Positions 46,180 through 57,740 of a stretch of DNA of 64,000 bases are shown in pieces. This stretch comes from Sphingomonas sp. IW22 (GTDB taxonomy: Bacteria > Pseudomonadota > Alphaproteobacteria > Sphingomonadales > Sphingomonadaceae), in assembly GCF_041321155.1 (NCBI RefSeq), contig NZ_JBGGWB010000001.1, forward strand, positions 1,612,001 to 1,676,000, in the 5' to 3' direction. The notes beneath the pieces are model-generated. The model searched no databases and was not told the DNA's origin. It saw only the letters and a program-made list of their open reading frames with translations. Positions within the stretch are counted from its first letter, which is position 1. Every line of letters starts with the position of its first letter. Made by a program: the position numbers and the translations under genes.

Positions 46180-47142
46180 CTAATAACGGACGACAGCCGC
46201 GCCCCAGGTGAAGCCGCCGCCCATCGCTTCCAGCACCAGCAGCTGGCCGCGCTGGATACGTCCGTCGCGGATCGCGGTGTCCAGCGCCAGCGGCACCGAT
46301 GCGGCCGACGTGTTCGCATGCTGGTCGACCGTCACGACGACGCGTTCGGGCGGCAGCTCCAGCTTGCGCGCGGTTGCGTCGAGGATGCGGGCGTTCGCCT
46401 GATGCGGGACGACCCAATCGACATCGGAGGGCTGATGCCCCGTCACGGCCAGCGTTTCGCGCATCACCGCCGCCAGATTGACGACAGCGTGGCGGAAAAC
46501 CTCCCGCCCCTTCATGCGCAGCTTGCCGACGGTGCCGGTGGTCGAAGGGCCGCCATCGACATAAAGCAGCCCGTTATGGCGGCCATCAGCGTGCAGCCGG
46601 ACGGCCAGAATGCCCTCATCCTCGGCCTCACGAGCCTCAAGCACCACGGCACCGGCGCCGTCGCCGAACAGGACACAGGTGGTGCGATCTTCCCAGTCGA
46701 CAATGCGGCTGAATGTCTCCGCCCCGATCACCAGCGCACGCCGATGAGCGCCCGCGCGGATCATCGAGTCGGCGACCTGCAACGCGTAGAGGAAGCCCGA
46801 ACACACCGCCGCCACGTCGAATGCGACGCAATCGTCGATGCCCAGTGCCGTCTGAACGCGAGTCGCGCTGGCGGGAAAGGTCTGATCCGGTGTGGCGGTC
46901 GCCAGCACGATCAGGTCGATCCCCTGAGCATCGATTCCCGCTGCTTCCAGTGCAGCGCGCGCCGCATCGGTGGCGAGGGTGGACGTAGTTTCGTCCTCTG
47001 CCGCCAGATGGCGAAACCGGATGCCGGTCCGCTCGACGATCCATTCGTCGCTGGTGTCGACACGCTCGGCCAGTTCGTCGTTGGAGACGCGTCGCCGGGG
47101 CAGCGCCGATCCGGTGCCCGCAATTACCGAGCGAATCGTCAT
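46180..47142 (-). CDS. fabH: Beta-ketoacyl-ACP synthase III
   Basis: A 320-residue condensing enzyme that joins acetyl-CoA to malonyl-ACP to start fatty-acid synthesis. The catalytic triad is visible: Cys in [14 protein letters not shown], His in [11 protein letters not shown] and Asn in [25 protein letters not shown] near the N-terminus and [14 protein letters not shown] at the C-terminus are standard. The start overlaps the plsX stop by 4 bases. The order rpmF-plsX-fabH is widely conserved in bacteria. Confidence 0.97.
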   Translation of the reverse strand: MTIRSVIAGTGSALPRRRVSNDELAERVDTSDEWIVERTGIRFRHLAAEDETTSTLATDAARAALEAAGIDAQGIDLIVLATATPDQTFPASATRVQTALGIDDCVAFDVAAVCSGFLYALQVADSMIRAGAHRRALVIGAETFSRIVDWEDRTTCVLFGDGAGAVVLEAREAEDEGILAVRLHADGRHNGLLYVDGGPSTTGTVGKLRMKGREVFRHAVVNLAAVMRETLAVTGHQPSDVDWVVPHQANARILDATARKLELPPERVVVTVDQHANTSAASVPLALDTAIRDGRIQRGQLLVLEAMGGGFTWGAAVVRY

Positions 47143-48170
47143 GCCGCGCGTGCCTCGATATTGCCCAGATCGTCGCCGATCCGGCGCGTCAGGTCGTCCT
47201 CGACCAGCTTGGCCGCCAGTTTCAGCGCATTGGCGATGCCCACGGCATTGGCGCCGCCATGGCTTTTCACCACCAGCCCGTTCAGGCCCAGGAAAACCGC
47301 GCCATTATGATTGTTGGGATCCAGATGGTCGCGCAGCAGCTTGGTCGCGGGGCGCGAGATCAGGAAACCGATCTTTGATCGGATCGAGCTGGAAAAGGCG
47401 CGGCGCAGCAGGTCCGCGACGAATCGCGCGGTACCCTCAGCCGTTTTAAGCGCGATATTGCCGGTAAACCCGTCGCAGGCGATCACATCGACCTGCCCGC
47501 GCGACAGGCGGTCACCCTCGATAAAGCCGGTGAAGTCGAGCGGCAGATGCGCGGCACCGCGCAGACGGGCAGCGGCATCACGGATGATGTCGGTGCCCTT
47601 CAGATGTTCGGTACCAATGTTGAGCAGGGCGACACGCGGCTTTTCAAGGTCCAGCGCTGTCCGCGCATAGGCAGCCCCCATCACCGCGAACTGCACCAGG
47701 TTGCGAGCATCGCATTCGGTGTTGGCGCCGAGGTCGAGCATCACGGTGTCGTTGGCACCCAGGCTGGGCAGAAGCGCCGCCAGCGCCGGACGGTCGATGC
47801 CGGGCATGGTCCGCAGCGACAGCTTCGCCATCGCCATCAGCGCGCCGGTATTTCCGGCGGACACGGCCGCGCCCGCCTGACCCTGCTTCACGGCATCGAT
47901 GGCAAGACCCATCGACGTGACGCGGGCACGGCGGATCGCGCTGCTCGGCTTGTCATCCGAAGCGACGGTCTCAGCGGCATGCGCAACATCGACGCGACCC
48001 GCCAAGGCAGGTCGCGATGCCAGCGCGGCGTTGATCGCCGATTGATCGCCAACCAGCAGGAACGCGAGATCGGACCGCTCCGCAGCGGCGCGCTCGACAC
48101 CGTCGAGCATGACGGAAAGCCCGCCATCGCCGCCCATCGCATCGACGGCGATCCGGGTGCTGCTCGCCAT
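47139..48170 (-). CDS. plsX: Phosphate acyltransferase PlsX
   Basis: The 343-residue protein begins [12 protein letters not shown], the conserved PlsX start, and has [58 protein letters not shown] and [11 protein letters not shown]. It converts acyl-ACP to acyl-phosphate for phospholipid synthesis on the membrane surface. It is 38 bases downstream of rpmF and overlaps fabH. The start ATG 48170 is the only one ahead of the conserved DAMGGD. Confidence 0.97.
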   Translation of the reverse strand: MASSTRIAVDAMGGDGGLSVMLDGVERAAAERSDLAFLLVGDQSAINAALASRPALAGRVDVAHAAETVASDDKPSSAIRRARVTSMGLAIDAVKQGQAGAAVSAGNTGALMAMAKLSLRTMPGIDRPALAALLPSLGANDTVMLDLGANTECDARNLVQFAVMGAAYARTALDLEKPRVALLNIGTEHLKGTDIIRDAAARLRGAAHLPLDFTGFIEGDRLSRGQVDVIACDGFTGNIALKTAEGTARFVADLLRRAFSSSIRSKIGFLISRPATKLLRDHLDPNNHNGAVFLGLNGLVVKSHGGANAVGIANALKLAAKLVEDDLTRRIGDDLGNIEARAA

Positions 48171-48208
48171 GTCCTCTCGTCGGTCCCCGTGATTAAGCGG
48201 TTTCGTCC

Positions 48209-48388
48209 TCAGGCCTCGACCGCAACGATCTCACGGCCATTATAATGGCCGCACGACCCGCACAGGATGTGCGGACGCTTGAGTTCGCCGCAATTCGGGC
48301 ACTCCTGGAACGACTCGACCTTCAGCGCATCGTGCGAACGACGCATGCCGCGCCGCGACGGCGAGGTCTTTCTCTTGGGAACGGCCAT
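48209..48388 (-). CDS. rpmF: 50S ribosomal protein L32
   Basis: The 59-residue protein starts [21 protein letters not shown], the strict L32 N-terminus, and has the zinc-ribbon cysteines in [28 protein letters not shown] 48388 is supported by family length; the longer upstream frame is not coding. L32 is part of the large ribosomal subunit near the exit of the peptidyl-transferase region. It leads the plsX-fabH-ihfA operon. A 206-bp region divides it from the divergent MAPEG gene and should hold both promoters. Confidence 0.97.
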   Translation of the reverse strand: MAVPKRKTSPSRRGMRRSHDALKVESFQECPNCGELKRPHILCGSCGHYNGREIVAVEA

Positions 48389-48594
48389 CTCGGCACACCT
48401 TCTTCGAATCTGTAACGTCGGGGTCGCGATACGCCCACTGCACGGGTCCGGCAAGCGTGCGGATTAGGCACGCATCCTTTCACCGCGAATACCGGGGCTG
48501 GTCGCGAAGCGAGCGTGCGCCTATACCGATTTTCCCGTACGTTGCAAGTCATGGTCGCCAATGGCAAGCATCGGGCGAACCAGGGGGATGCACG

Positions 48595-49029
48595 ATGGGG
48601 CTGCCTGTTACGTTGGCAACGGCCGGTGCCGCGGCGCTGATCAACCTGTGGCTGGCGGTGCGAATCGTCCGAATCCGCCTGGCTCGGCAAATCGCATACG
48701 GTGACGGCGGCGATTCGCGGCTGGCGCAACGGATGCGTGCCCATTCCAACTTCATTGAATACGCCCCCATCGTGCTGATCCTGATCGCGGCGATCGAATG
48801 GACGGCGGGCACTTCGTTGTGGCTGGCGCTGGGCGGCGGTGCGTTCATCCTCGGCCGAATCGCTCATCCGATCGGCATGGACGGCTTCCTGCCCGCGCGT
48901 CAGTTCGGCACCGTCGTCACGCTGACGGTTACGGCGCTGCTGGGAATCGCGGCAATTGCTCTGCCCTTTGTCCAGAAACCGGTGATGGCGACCGACGGGC
49001 CAGTCGTCCCCAACGTCTATCGCGGTTAG
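48595..49029 (+). CDS. MAPEG-family membrane protein
   Basis: ATG 48595 is preceded by AGGGGGAT; the product is 144 residues with four predicted membrane helices. RMRAHSNFIEYAPIVLILIA is the hallmark of MAPEG proteins, which conjugate or reduce with glutathione in eukaryotes and are of unclear role in bacteria. IGRxAHPxGM-like ILGRIAHPIGMDG follows. The C-terminal 20 residues are polar. Its last codons overlap the end of the convergent GT4 gene by 4 bases. Confidence 0.88.
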   Translation: MGLPVTLATAGAAALINLWLAVRIVRIRLARQIAYGDGGDSRLAQRMRAHSNFIEYAPIVLILIAAIEWTAGTSLWLALGGGAFILGRIAHPIGMDGFLPARQFGTVVTLTVTALLGIAAIALPFVQKPVMATDGPVVPNVYRG

Positions 49030-50039
49030 GCGCGAGCAAGGACGCGTTCGTACAGCGCGATATAGTCGTCGGCCATTCGATCGACCGAAAAGCGCGCCTT
49101 CACTGCGCGGCGACAGGCATTGCGGTCGATCGAATCGATTCGCGCTACAGCCGCCACTGCCTGATCGAGCGAATCGACCAGGAAGCCGGTCACGCCGTCC
49201 TCGATCAGCTCCGCCATCGATCCGCGCCGCATGGCGATGACGGGAGTACCGCAGGCCATTGCCTCGATCACCGACAGGCCGAACGGCTCGTCGAAGTTGA
49301 TCAGGTGGAGCAGCGCACGTGCCTGTCCCAGCGCCGCGATGCGCTCGGCCCCGCCGACCGCGCCGGGGTGACGGATGTGCGCGCCGTCCAGATGCGGCGC
49401 GACGGCGCGTTGATAATAGCCCTCATCCTGCACGATTCCATACATGGCCAGCCGCCGCCCGGTCGCCTGCGCGACGGCGATCGCCTCCGCCGCGCCCTTG
49501 TCGGGGTGCATCCGGCCGAAGAACAACAAATCCTCCCCGCCCCGCGCGTCGAAGGGGAAGTCGGCGAGCGGGATGCCATGGTGAATCGTCGCCGCATAGC
49601 GAAGCGCCGGATGCCGGTCCGCGTCCGAAATCGCCACATAATGCACCCGGTCCTGATAGGGCGCATACATCGGCAGGATGCGGTCCGACGAAAAGCCGTG
49701 GATCGTCGTCACCATCGGCGTGTCGACCAGATTGGCAAAGGCATGGGCCGGAAAGTCGGCCTGATTATGGATCAGGTCGAACTCGCCCGCGCGTTCGAAC
49801 ACATGCGCCAGATGGCGGTGTTCCCACACCTTGGCGTCGACGCTGCCGTCCTCGCTATACGGCGCAGGGACCACGGCGGCGAGCTTGGCGGTGGTCAGCG
49901 AATCGGCGGTGGCGAACAGGGTCACGTCAATGCCGCGTTCGACCAGTGCCTCGGTCAACAGGCTCGTCACCGATTCCCATGGCCCGTAATGGCGCGGTGG
50001 GGTGCGCCAGGCGATGGGGGCGATCATCGCGATCTTCAT
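49026..50039 (-). CDS. Glycosyltransferase family 4
   Basis: The 337-residue GT-B enzyme begins MKIAMIAPIAWRTPPRHYGPWE with a donor-domain glycine loop, then TTIHGFSSDR and a C-terminal domain with LFFGRMHPDKGAAEAIAVA and the donor-binding EPFGLSVIEAMACGTPVIAM (E-x7-E type). The MRIAxIxP-x-GGxE start and PGAVGG segment fit NDP-sugar transferases. There is no signal or membrane segment. It overlaps the GH13 gene start/stop by 4 bases, forming an operon with GH13 and GH130 genes. A role making a small cytoplasmic glycoside that the partners turn over is inferred. Confidence 0.88.
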   Translation of the reverse strand: MKIAMIAPIAWRTPPRHYGPWESVTSLLTEALVERGIDVTLFATADSLTTAKLAAVVPAPYSEDGSVDAKVWEHRHLAHVFERAGEFDLIHNQADFPAHAFANLVDTPMVTTIHGFSSDRILPMYAPYQDRVHYVAISDADRHPALRYAATIHHGIPLADFPFDARGGEDLLFFGRMHPDKGAAEAIAVAQATGRRLAMYGIVQDEGYYQRAVAPHLDGAHIRHPGAVGGAERIAALGQARALLHLINFDEPFGLSVIEAMACGTPVIAMRRGSMAELIEDGVTGFLVDSLDQAVAAVARIDSIDRNACRRAVKARFSVDRMADDYIALYERVLARA

Positions 50040-51619
50040 GCCAGGATCAGACCTTCATCGGGTTTCAGCGTCAGCCCCTCGCCATCGGGCGCGGACAGGT
50101 TGGCAAGCGTGCCCATGCGCGGCGACAGCGACCGCGCCCATTCGGGCAGTTCAAGGCGCGCCGCCGCGTTCGTCAGGTTTAGCGCCACCAGCACCCGCTG
50201 CTCACCCTGCCGCCGCTCATAGGCCAGCACCGCATCATCGGCATGGACCGGATGCCAGTCGCCGGTCGCGAGGGCCGGTGTCGCTCGGCGCAGCGCCAGC
50301 AAGTCGCGGTGCAGCCGCCACATCGATTCCGCCGCCCCGCGCTGAGTCGCGACATTGCGCGTCCGCCAGTCGGGGTGGAGCGGCAGCCATGGCTCCATTG
50401 TCGAAAATCCTCCGTGCGGCTCGTCATTCCAAGCCATCGGCGTCCGCACCGGATCGCGGCCCAGCCCCAGCCCCGGCTCACGCAACTCACGCGGATCGGT
50501 GACGCGTTCGGGCGGGATGGCGACATCGGCCACGCCCAGCTCATCCCCATAATAAAGAGTCGGTGTGCCGCGCAGCGTCAGCAGCAGCATCGCCGCCACC
50601 CGCGCCTGTGCCGCACCAAATCGCGTTGCGGCGCGCGGGCGGTCGTGATTGCCCAGCACCCAGTTGGGCCAGCCATCGCCGGGCAGCGCCAGTTCATATG
50701 CTTCGATCAGTGTCGCCAGCGCGCGCGCATCCCATGGCGCATCGATCAGCTGGAAATTAAAGGGCAGATGCACGCCCGGCGCATCAGCACTGCCATAATA
50801 GTGCATCAGCCGTTCGACCGGCAGATAGATCTCCCCGATCAGCAACCGCTCACCATAGCCGTCCGCAATGGCGCGCATTTCGGCGGCGATGTCGTGCACT
50901 TCGGGCTGGTCGGTCGAATGAAGCTGCAGCACGCGCCACATCTCCCCCATTCCCTTCCGGTAATCGGGATTGGGCGGATTGTCGGGAAAGTCGGGGTGCT
51001 TCACCATGTGCCACAGCACGTCGATTCGAAATCCGTCGACACCGCGATCGAACCAGAAGCGCAGCACATCCATCATCGCCGCGCGCAAATCCGGGTTGCG
51101 CCAGTTCAGGTCGGGCTGCTCTTTCAGAAACGCATGGCTGTAATATTGGCCGGTTGCGGCGTCATATTCCCACGCCGGTCCGCCGAAATCGCTGATCCAG
51201 TTGTTGGGCGGGCCGCCGTCCGGCGCCGGATCGCGCCAGATATACCAGTCGCGCTTGGGATTATGGCGCGACGCGCGGCTTTCGACGAACCATGGATGCT
51301 GGTCGGAGCTGTGATTCGGCACGAAGTCGAGCAGCACTTTCAGGCCCAGCTCATGCGCCCGCGCCAGCAGCGCGTCGAAATCGGCCAGCGTCCCGAACCG
51401 CGGATCGACGCCGCAATAATCGGCCACGTCATATCCGAAATCGGCCATTGGCGACGGAAAGATCGGCGAGATCCACACCGCATCCACGCCCAGTTCGGCC
51501 AGATAGGGCAATCGCGCGGTGATGCCGGGCAGGTCGCCCACGCCGTCGCTGTTCGAATCCTGAAAGGACCGTGGATAGATCTGATACAGGACCGCGCCGC
51601 GCCACCACGCACGCGTCAT
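50036..51619 (-). CDS. GH13 alpha-glucosidase-like enzyme
   Basis: ATG 51619 overlaps the GH130 stop and gives 527 residues, starting TRAWWRGAVLYQIYPRSFQDSN. The four GH13 regions are present: DFVPNHSSDQHPWF, GFRIDVLWHMVKHP with the nucleophile Asp, LIGEIYLPVERLMHYY with the acid Glu, and VLGNHDRPR with the transition-state Asp. The QIYPRSFxDSNxDGVGDLPGI and PTPMAW-like segment point to oligo-1,6-glucosidase / alpha-glucosidase subfamilies. No signal peptide is seen, so it works in the cytoplasm. The long N-terminal extension of the frame (to 51892) lies within the GH130 gene and is not coding. Confidence 0.92.
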   Translation of the reverse strand: MTRAWWRGAVLYQIYPRSFQDSNSDGVGDLPGITARLPYLAELGVDAVWISPIFPSPMADFGYDVADYCGVDPRFGTLADFDALLARAHELGLKVLLDFVPNHSSDQHPWFVESRASRHNPKRDWYIWRDPAPDGGPPNNWISDFGGPAWEYDAATGQYYSHAFLKEQPDLNWRNPDLRAAMMDVLRFWFDRGVDGFRIDVLWHMVKHPDFPDNPPNPDYRKGMGEMWRVLQLHSTDQPEVHDIAAEMRAIADGYGERLLIGEIYLPVERLMHYYGSADAPGVHLPFNFQLIDAPWDARALATLIEAYELALPGDGWPNWVLGNHDRPRAATRFGAAQARVAAMLLLTLRGTPTLYYGDELGVADVAIPPERVTDPRELREPGLGLGRDPVRTPMAWNDEPHGGFSTMEPWLPLHPDWRTRNVATQRGAAESMWRLHRDLLALRRATPALATGDWHPVHADDAVLAYERRQGEQRVLVALNLTNAAARLELPEWARSLSPRMGTLANLSAPDGEGLTLKPDEGLILA

Positions 51620-52713
51620 GCGAAGCGCGCCTTGTCGATCCGCGTCAGGCGACAAGCGAGATCGGCTTCGCCGCTGGCCACCAGATAATGGTCGCCCGCA
51701 TCGACAATGCCGGTCGTGAACACGACGCTGTCCAGATATTTGCTTTCGGCCAGATGCGCCGTCAGCTGCGGCGCCGGTTCGATCAGCGGGGCGTGATCGG
51801 TTGCGAGCACCTTGGCCGGATCTTCCGCGTCGAGGATCGACCAGTAGGTGCGGTAAATCCCCACTTCCGCCCCCGGCTCCACCCCATGCCACAACGTCAG
51901 CCAGCCGCGCGGCGTGCGGATCGGCGGGGTGCCGCCACCCATGCGCGCGGTCGCGACGGTGGCGGCATGCGGCCGCATCCCTGGCTTATCATAGGGTTTC
52001 CAGTGCAGCAGGTCGGGCGAAGTCGCCAGATGGATCGCTGGCCCAGCGCGCCATTCGCTGTCGGGGGGATAGGCGAACCAGGTTTCACCCAGAGGCCGGG
52101 TCTGTGCCCAATATCGGCCGCCCGCCTGCCCTTCGAAAATCAGCATGTCCTTGTTCTGATGATCGAGGACGATCCCCTCCAGCCGCCAGTCCATCGCATC
52201 GGTCGAACGATAAAGTGTCGTGCAAAGCCGTTCCGGGCTGACCGAACAGGTGGTCATCGCCCATTCGTCACCAATGCGGGAAATGCGCGCGTCCTCGACC
52301 CCGCAGGCCTGATAGCTGGCGACGGGCACGATCGCGCGGTCGTAATGGATCGCCACCACCGTCTCGCCATCGTTCGACAGCTCGACCGGCAACAGCCAGG
52401 ACAATGACGTCAGCGCCAGTGGCTGCCACGGATCGCCGGTCAGCTTCAGGATGCGCGGATCGGACGAATCCACCCGGTCGGCGGGCCATTGATCGACCCG
52501 GTACCCCTCACCATCGAAGCGAAGCGACCGCGCGACGGGATCGCTCAACGCTTCGGCGACGCGGACCATCATCAACAGATTGCCCGACGGCAGGCGCGTG
52601 AACCCCGGATTGAACGCGCCGAGGATGAAGGTGTCCGCGTCGCATGTCCCACGCAGCGGCGAGCGCGACAGATCGACATCATCCGGCGTGAAGATCAGGA
52701 AATCGTCGCGCAT
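51616..52713 (-). CDS. GH130 mannoside phosphorylase/hydrolase-like protein
   Basis: A 365-residue five-bladed propeller starting at ATG 52713 behind AAGGGACG. Family landmarks: FILGAFNPGFTRL, MMVRVAE, CGVEDARI with the candidate catalytic Asp, GGGTPPIRTPRGWLTLWHGVE and SVVFTTGIVDAG. GH130 enzymes phosphorolyse or hydrolyse beta-1,4- or beta-1,2-linked mannosides. The spacing EDARI (not EDPR) is a variation I note. It begins a three-gene operon with GH13 and GT4 and has no signal peptide. It may join the catabolism of mannose-containing molecules here, though it is over 25 kb from the GH92 cluster. Confidence 0.83.
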   Translation of the reverse strand: MRDDFLIFTPDDVDLSRSPLRGTCDADTFILGAFNPGFTRLPSGNLLMMVRVAEALSDPVARSLRFDGEGYRVDQWPADRVDSSDPRILKLTGDPWQPLALTSLSWLLPVELSNDGETVVAIHYDRAIVPVASYQACGVEDARISRIGDEWAMTTCSVSPERLCTTLYRSTDAMDWRLEGIVLDHQNKDMLIFEGQAGGRYWAQTRPLGETWFAYPPDSEWRAGPAIHLATSPDLLHWKPYDKPGMRPHAATVATARMGGGTPPIRTPRGWLTLWHGVEPGAEVGIYRTYWSILDAEDPAKVLATDHAPLIEPAPQLTAHLAESKYLDSVVFTTGIVDAGDHYLVASGEADLACRLTRIDKARFA

Positions 52714-52780
52714 CGTTCGTCCCTTCGCTCATGTCGCGCAAGAGGACGCCCGCACCGGCGCCGTTGTTCCGCCCGCCGGT

Positions 52781-53059
52781 TCAGCCGCGCAGGCGTTCGT
52801 GATGGCGGATCACCTCGTCGATGATGAAACGCAGGAATTTCTCGGAAAATTCGGGGTCCAGATCGGCCTCCGCCGCCAGCCGCCTGAGCCGCGCGATCTG
52901 CGCTTCCTCGCGCCCCGGATCGGCGGGGGGCAGGCCGTGTTCGGCCTTGTGCTGTCCGACCGCCTGGGTGACCTTGAAGCGTTCCGCCAGCAGACAGACC
53001 AGCGCCATGTCGATATTGTCGATGCTCTGTCGATAGCGCTTGAGCGTGTCGTCGGTCAC
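52781..53059 (-). CDS. Chorismate mutase (AroQ class)
   Basis: GTG 53059 follows GGAAGGGG at a good distance and gives 92 residues, a usual length for a stand-alone AroQ-type mutase. The all-helical pattern YRQSIDNIDMALVCLLAERF, VTQAVGQHKAEHGLPPADPGRE and LRFIIDEVIRHHERLR contains the conserved Arg, Lys and Gln/Glu residues expected. It converts chorismate to prephenate for Phe and Tyr. The ORF extends further upstream but that part overlaps the divergent prenyl synthase and is unlikely to be coding. It is divergent from the prenyl synthase and 67 bases upstream of GH130. Confidence 0.87.
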   Translation of the reverse strand: MTDDTLKRYRQSIDNIDMALVCLLAERFKVTQAVGQHKAEHGLPPADPGREEAQIARLRRLAAEADLDPEFSEKFLRFIIDEVIRHHERLRG

Positions 53060-53159
53060 GAAGCGGCCCCTTCCCCTACGGTCGGCGCCTGATGGCCTTT
53101 GGTCGGCCCATGCGCAAGCGACTTGCGTTTGTGCCGTTGAAAGGCCAAGTCGGCCCGCG

Positions 53160-54173
53160 ATGACTGCTACCGTGCATCGCCTTGGGTCGCGCCCGCCTGC
53201 TTCGCTCGATCCGATGATCGCGATCACGGCGGATGACATGAATTGCGTCAACGCGGTGATCCTGGACCGCATGCAATCCGACATCCCCCTGATCCCAAAG
53301 CTGGCCGGCCATCTGATCGCCGGCGGGGGCAAGCGGATGCGGCCGATGCTGACGCTCGCCAGTGCGGCGCTGATCGGATATACGGGCACGCGCCATCACC
53401 GGCTGGCCGCGGCGGTGGAATTCATCCACACCGCCACCCTGCTGCACGACGATGTGGTCGACGGGTCCGACCTGCGCCGGGGCAAGCGCACCGCCAACAT
53501 CATCTGGGGCAATCCTGCCAGCGTTCTGGTCGGCGACTTCCTGTTCAGCCGCAGTTTCGAGCTGATGGTCGAGGACGGCAGCCTCAAGGTTCTGAAAATC
53601 CTGTCGAATGCCAGCGCTGTCATCGCCGAGGGTGAGGTCAATCAGCTGACCGCCATCCGCCGCCTCGACCTGTCGGAAGAACGCTATCTCGACATCATCG
53701 GCGCGAAGACCGCCGCACTGTTCGCCGCCGCATGCCGGATCGCCGCGGTCGTCGCCGAACGGTCGGAGGCAGAGGAACAGGCGCTCGACGCCTATGGCCG
53801 CAACCTGGGTATCGCATTCCAGCTGGTCGACGACGCGATCGATTATGTCAGCGATTCCGATACGATGGGCAAGGATGCGGGCGACGATTTCCGCGAAGGC
53901 AAGATGACGCTTCCCGTTATCCTTGCCTATGCGCGCGGCGACGAAGCGGCCCGCGCTTTCTGGATGGATGCGATTCGCGACGGCAAAAGCGATGATGCCG
54001 CGCTGGCGGAGGCGATCCGGCGGATGCGCGAAACTCATGCGATCGAAGACACGCTGGCGCGCGCGCGCCATTATGGGCAACTCGCGATCGACGCCATCGG
54101 CATATTCGGCGCCGGCGCTGCCAAGGACGCGATGGTCGAAGCCGTCGAATTCGCAGTCGCCCGCGCATATTGA
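53160..54173 (+). CDS. Polyprenyl (octaprenyl/decaprenyl) diphosphate synthase
   Basis: ATG 53160 starts 337 residues; the upstream frame overlaps the divergent mutase. The first Asp-rich motif is LLHDDVVDGSDLRRG, the second is FQLVDDAIDYVSDS, with GGGKRMRPML and GEVNQLTAIRRLD also conserved. The enzyme elongates farnesyl diphosphate to the long chain used for ubiquinone, here probably C50 given sphingomonads use Q-10, but length cannot be read from the sequence alone. Relatives are IspB/DdsA. A 175-bp gap follows with an AT-rich tract (about 54228-54254). Confidence 0.93.
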   Translation: MTATVHRLGSRPPASLDPMIAITADDMNCVNAVILDRMQSDIPLIPKLAGHLIAGGGKRMRPMLTLASAALIGYTGTRHHRLAAAVEFIHTATLLHDDVVDGSDLRRGKRTANIIWGNPASVLVGDFLFSRSFELMVEDGSLKVLKILSNASAVIAEGEVNQLTAIRRLDLSEERYLDIIGAKTAALFAAACRIAAVVAERSEAEEQALDAYGRNLGIAFQLVDDAIDYVSDSDTMGKDAGDDFREGKMTLPVILAYARGDEAARAFWMDAIRDGKSDDAALAEAIRRMRETHAIEDTLARARHYGQLAIDAIGIFGAGAAKDAMVEAVEFAVARAY

Positions 54174-54348
54174 TCGCAGCTCACCCTGCTGCAAGGGCGG
54201 CGGGACGCAGACCCCTTCACCTAACGCCTTATAAAAACAAGATTATTATTTTTCTGCCGCACACATGAACGGACTGTTGGAGTCGGTTCAGCGTAGCCCT
54301 GTCATCTTCTCTCCATCGGCCAGTCAGGCCCGTTATCGGGAGAAGATC

Positions 54349-54642
54349 ATGCGTGTACCCGTTCTTTTCGCTGCCATTGCCGCCGCGATCATGCCCGCTG
54401 CCGCTTCGGCGGCGCCGCAATCCTGGGGGGCACATCGTTATGAAGCGCGGCACGATTGGCGTGATCATCGACGTGACTGGCGCCAGGATCGCCGCGACTT
54501 CCGGCGCGATCGCCGTCATGCGCGGCGACATTTCCAACGCGATCGCCGCCATGGCTGGCGCGATGCGCGCCGCTGGCATCATGACCGTCGCGATTATCGC
54601 CGCGACTGGCGCGGTGACCGCCGCTATTACCGCTGGCGCTGA
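54349..54642 (+). CDS. Secreted Arg/His/Trp-rich repeat protein, unknown function
   Basis: ATG 54349 is preceded by GGGAGAAG and gives 97 residues. The first about 22 are a signal peptide (VLFAAIAAAIMPAAASAA). The rest is almost only Arg, Asp, His, Trp and Tyr with a repeated DRRxxRR / RDWR pattern, and is strongly basic. This resembles the N-terminal part of RcnB-like periplasmic proteins of sphingomonads, but the C-terminal RcnB domain is missing. It has no catalytic motif. It could bind metal, nucleic acid or anionic polymers in the periplasm. A 10-bp stem hairpin follows, shared with the convergent gene. Confidence 0.72.
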   Translation: MRVPVLFAAIAAAIMPAAASAAPQSWGAHRYEARHDWRDHRRDWRQDRRDFRRDRRHARRHFQRDRRHGWRDARRWHHDRRDYRRDWRGDRRYYRWR

Positions 54643-54648
54643 GTCAGG

Positions 54649-54672
54649 CGGGGCGGCCAGCCGGCCGCCCCG
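54649..54672. terminator. Bidirectional hairpin terminator
   Basis: CGGGGCGGCC (54649-54658) and GGCCGCCCCG (54663-54672) form a perfect 10-bp GC stem with a 4-base loop (AGCC). It sits between the convergent Arg-rich gene (stop 54642) and acidic-protein gene (stop 54681). Neither side has a T-run. Confidence 0.6.
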
Positions 54673-54680
54673 TCCGCGCC

Positions 54681-54875
54681 TTATTCCTCTTCCTCTTCGA
54701 TGCTGAGGACATCTTCCTCATCGCTGTTCAGCTGCTGATCGACCGCTTCCGCGATCAGGTCGAGCTGCTCGAACGTCGCGGTCAGTTCGATCGTGTCGCC
54801 ATCCTCATCCTCGATCATCAGCATATAGCCGTCGCCCGTGGGGCTGATCGCGAAGCTTGCCAGTGCCTTTGCCAT
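54681..54875 (-). CDS. Small acidic protein, unknown function
   Basis: ATG 54875 gives 64 residues: AKALASFAISPTGDGYMLMIEDEDGDTIELTA-like segment followed by a helix (EQLDLIAEAVDQQL) and a strongly acidic tail (NSDEEDVLSIEEEEE). There is no signal peptide or catalytic motif. The first half could form a small beta-sheet that binds a partner, and the tail suggests interaction with basic proteins. Similar short acidic proteins are common in sphingomonads. It is divergent from hrpB (91-bp gap) and convergent with the secreted Arg-rich protein. No function can be assigned. Confidence 0.65.
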   Translation of the reverse strand: MAKALASFAISPTGDGYMLMIEDEDGDTIELTATFEQLDLIAEAVDQQLNSDEEDVLSIEEEEE

Positions 54876-54966
54876 AGGGGTTCTCCATCGCGCGATTTTG
54901 GGGCTGCGCGATGGTGGCATACGCATGAATTGTGCCTTGGCTCCCTGAAGGGTAGCGCAAGGCGCG

Positions 54967-57411
<2,445 letters not shown>

Positions 57412-57421
57412 GAGAATCCCC

Positions 57422-57703
57422 ATGCCGACCGCACGCATTTATCAGCAGCCGAAAAATGCCATGTCTTCGGGCAAGGCCCTGACCCATCGCTGGGTGCTCG
57501 AATTCGAATCGGGTGAAGCCAAGCGGCCCGATCCGCTGACCGGCTGGGCCGGTTCAGGTGACACGCGCGAACAGGTCATCTTGCGCTTTCCCACGGTTGA
57601 AGCCGCCATGGCCTATGCCGAGCGCGAAGGGATTGACGCCCACGTCATCCCCGCCCCCGTGCGCAAGCTGAAGCTCCAGGCATACGCCGACAATTTCCGC
57701 TAA
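57422..57703 (+). CDS. NADH dehydrogenase NDUFS4-like accessory subunit (ETC complex I)
   Basis: ATG 57422 gives 93 residues: ARIYQQPKNAMSSGKALTHRWVLEFE, then DPLTGWAGSGDTREQVILRFPTVEAAMAYAEREGI and KAYADNFR-type end. This is the alphaproteobacterial form of the 18-kDa complex I accessory subunit NDUFS4, located in the peripheral arm and common only to alphaproteobacteria and mitochondria. It helps locate the sequence in that class. The gene lies 10 bases after hrpB, possibly co-transcribed. A 15-bp interrupted hairpin follows before the next gene. Confidence 0.93.
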   Translation: MPTARIYQQPKNAMSSGKALTHRWVLEFESGEAKRPDPLTGWAGSGDTREQVILRFPTVEAAMAYAEREGIDAHVIPAPVRKLKLQAYADNFR

Positions 57704-57740
57704 ATCAGGGGGAGCGGAAATCATACTGATCGGTTAACAT

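Noticed and set aside
51620..51892. N-terminal extension of the GH13 frame
   Set aside because: Extra residues are Arg/Gly-rich, overlap the GH130 gene in antiparallel frame usage, and GH13 relatives start at the WWRGAVLYQIYP segment.
54430..54640. Short repeated units suspected as CRISPR or tandem repeat
   Set aside because: The repeat is only at codon level (Arg/Asp rich) with variable spacing; there are no constant repeat/spacer units.
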